A stretch of DNA of 6,773 nt. Source: Ilumatobacteraceae bacterium. GTDB taxonomy: Bacteria > Actinomycetota > Acidimicrobiia > Acidimicrobiales > Ilumatobacteraceae. Where the stretch lies: the NCBI GenBank assembly GCA_023254985.1, contig JALRJT010000080.1, positions 1-6,773 on the forward strand. Reading direction: 5' to 3'. The first letter of the stretch is position 1. The number at the start of each line of letters is the position of its first letter. Below the pieces are notes generated by a model. The model had not been told where the DNA came from and made no database searches. It was given only the letters and a program-made list of their open reading frames with translations. A program made the translations under genes and the position numbers. This document shows, in pieces, positions 6,378 to 6,773 of the stretch.

Positions 6378-6456
6378 CAGTCTGAGGCGTGTGGGTGGCG
6401 TTGCGCAACCTTCTCCAAGTCCAGAATGCCAATTAGCCAGTATTTACAGGGCTTTT

Positions 6457-6676
6457 TCACTCCACACGCAGGCCGGAGATGGCGCGAGCAATCACCAACT
6501 GCTGGATCTCTGAGGTGCCCTCGAAGATGGTGTGAATCTTGGAATCACGTTGCATGTGCTCCACGTGGTACTCGTGCGTGTAGCCATAGCCACCAGGATT
6601 TGAAAAGCTTCGATGTTCGTGATGACGCCTTGAAGGCGATGGTCTGATTCGCGATGAACGACCGGCCGATCGTCAC
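6457..6676 (-). pseudogene. Decayed acyl-CoA dehydrogenase (C-terminal part, deletion and frameshift)
   Basis: On the minus strand three blocks of the family are visible in order but in three frames. Block 1 (6676-6629) reads VTIGRSFIANQTIAFK, matching the GRPxxxNQxIAFK region before the C-terminal helices. Block 2 (about 6637-6595) reads GVITNIEAFQIL. Block 3 (6600-6457) reads PGGYGYTHEYHVEHMQRDSK, then IHTIFEGTSEIQQLV and IARAISGLRVE with stop TGA. Between blocks 1 and 2 about 45-50 residues of the usual fold are missing. Between blocks 2 and 3 a single missing base breaks the expected QILGGYGY motif. Upstream of block 1 an in-frame stop (tag, near 6724-6726) appears, and the last ~95 bases of the window show nothing I can assign. 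The catalytic Glu in FEG is still readable, but no working enzyme can be made without repair. Block 1 is the least certain match; block 3 is certain. Confidence 0.75.
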
Positions 6677-6773
6677 CCCCGGTTGTACCAGCAAGCCGGT
6701 TCTCGCTAGACGCTTCTCCTACGCCGAATCGGCCAATGATCGATCGGCGAGCGACCCCGTGTCGATGATCGCT

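Noticed and set aside
6400..6409. GTTGCGCAAC palindrome as a regulatory site
   Set aside because: A single 10-base palindrome in GC-rich DNA is expected by chance and has no gene start next to it.
802..6600. The two acyl-CoA dehydrogenase ends as target-site or element-terminal direct repeats
   Set aside because: They differ at about a quarter of bases with mostly synonymous changes and different stop codons, so they are diverged coding homologues, not duplicated ends.
6327..6647. Open frame of 106 codons on the plus strand
   Set aside because: It is antisense to the acyl-CoA dehydrogenase remnant, has no recognisable motif or clear ribosome site, and runs through the repeat region.

Overview
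The window is GC-rich, tightly packed DNA that looks actinobacterial. Synonymous third positions are mostly G or C, GTG starts are used, genes overlap by 4 bases, and the signalling genes have an actinobacterial style. I cannot name the genus; Acidimicrobiia or a related actinobacterial class is a guess from general flavour only. I see no rRNA, tRNA, CRISPR array, transposase or phage gene.

Region by region: (1) 1-798 holds the C-terminal two thirds of glycine C-acetyltransferase (2-amino-3-ketobutyrate CoA ligase, kbl), cut by the window edge. (2) At 802-897, on the minus strand, are the last 31 codons of an acyl-CoA dehydrogenase with nothing of the gene upstream. (3) 916-2918, minus strand, is a translationally coupled two-component system: an OmpR-family response regulator and a HAMP-type sensor histidine kinase. 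(4) 2919-3080 is a divergent control region with a tandem 9-base repeat at 11-base pitch, the geometry OmpR-family regulators usually bind. (5) 3081-6320, plus strand, is a four-gene operon: an ABC ATPase, two ABC-2 type permeases and a small lipoprotein, each gene overlapping the next by 4 bases. (6) 6321-6456 is non-coding and carries a 9-base inverted repeat with a third copy nearby. (7) 6457 to about 6676, minus strand, is a decayed acyl-CoA dehydrogenase whose recognisable pieces lie in three reading frames. The last ~95 bases hold nothing I recognise.

The central block (about 898-6456) reads as one functional cassette. The membrane kinase senses an unknown envelope signal, the regulator binds the shared intergenic region, and the ABC exporter with its lipoprotein is the probable output. 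This resembles in outline the envelope-stress or drug-export modules of Gram-positive bacteria, but the substrate cannot be read from sequence. The cassette is bracketed by two different, same-strand remnants of acyl-CoA dehydrogenase 3' ends. This suggests that it arrived by insertion or recombination at an acyl-CoA dehydrogenase locus that originally converged on kbl.
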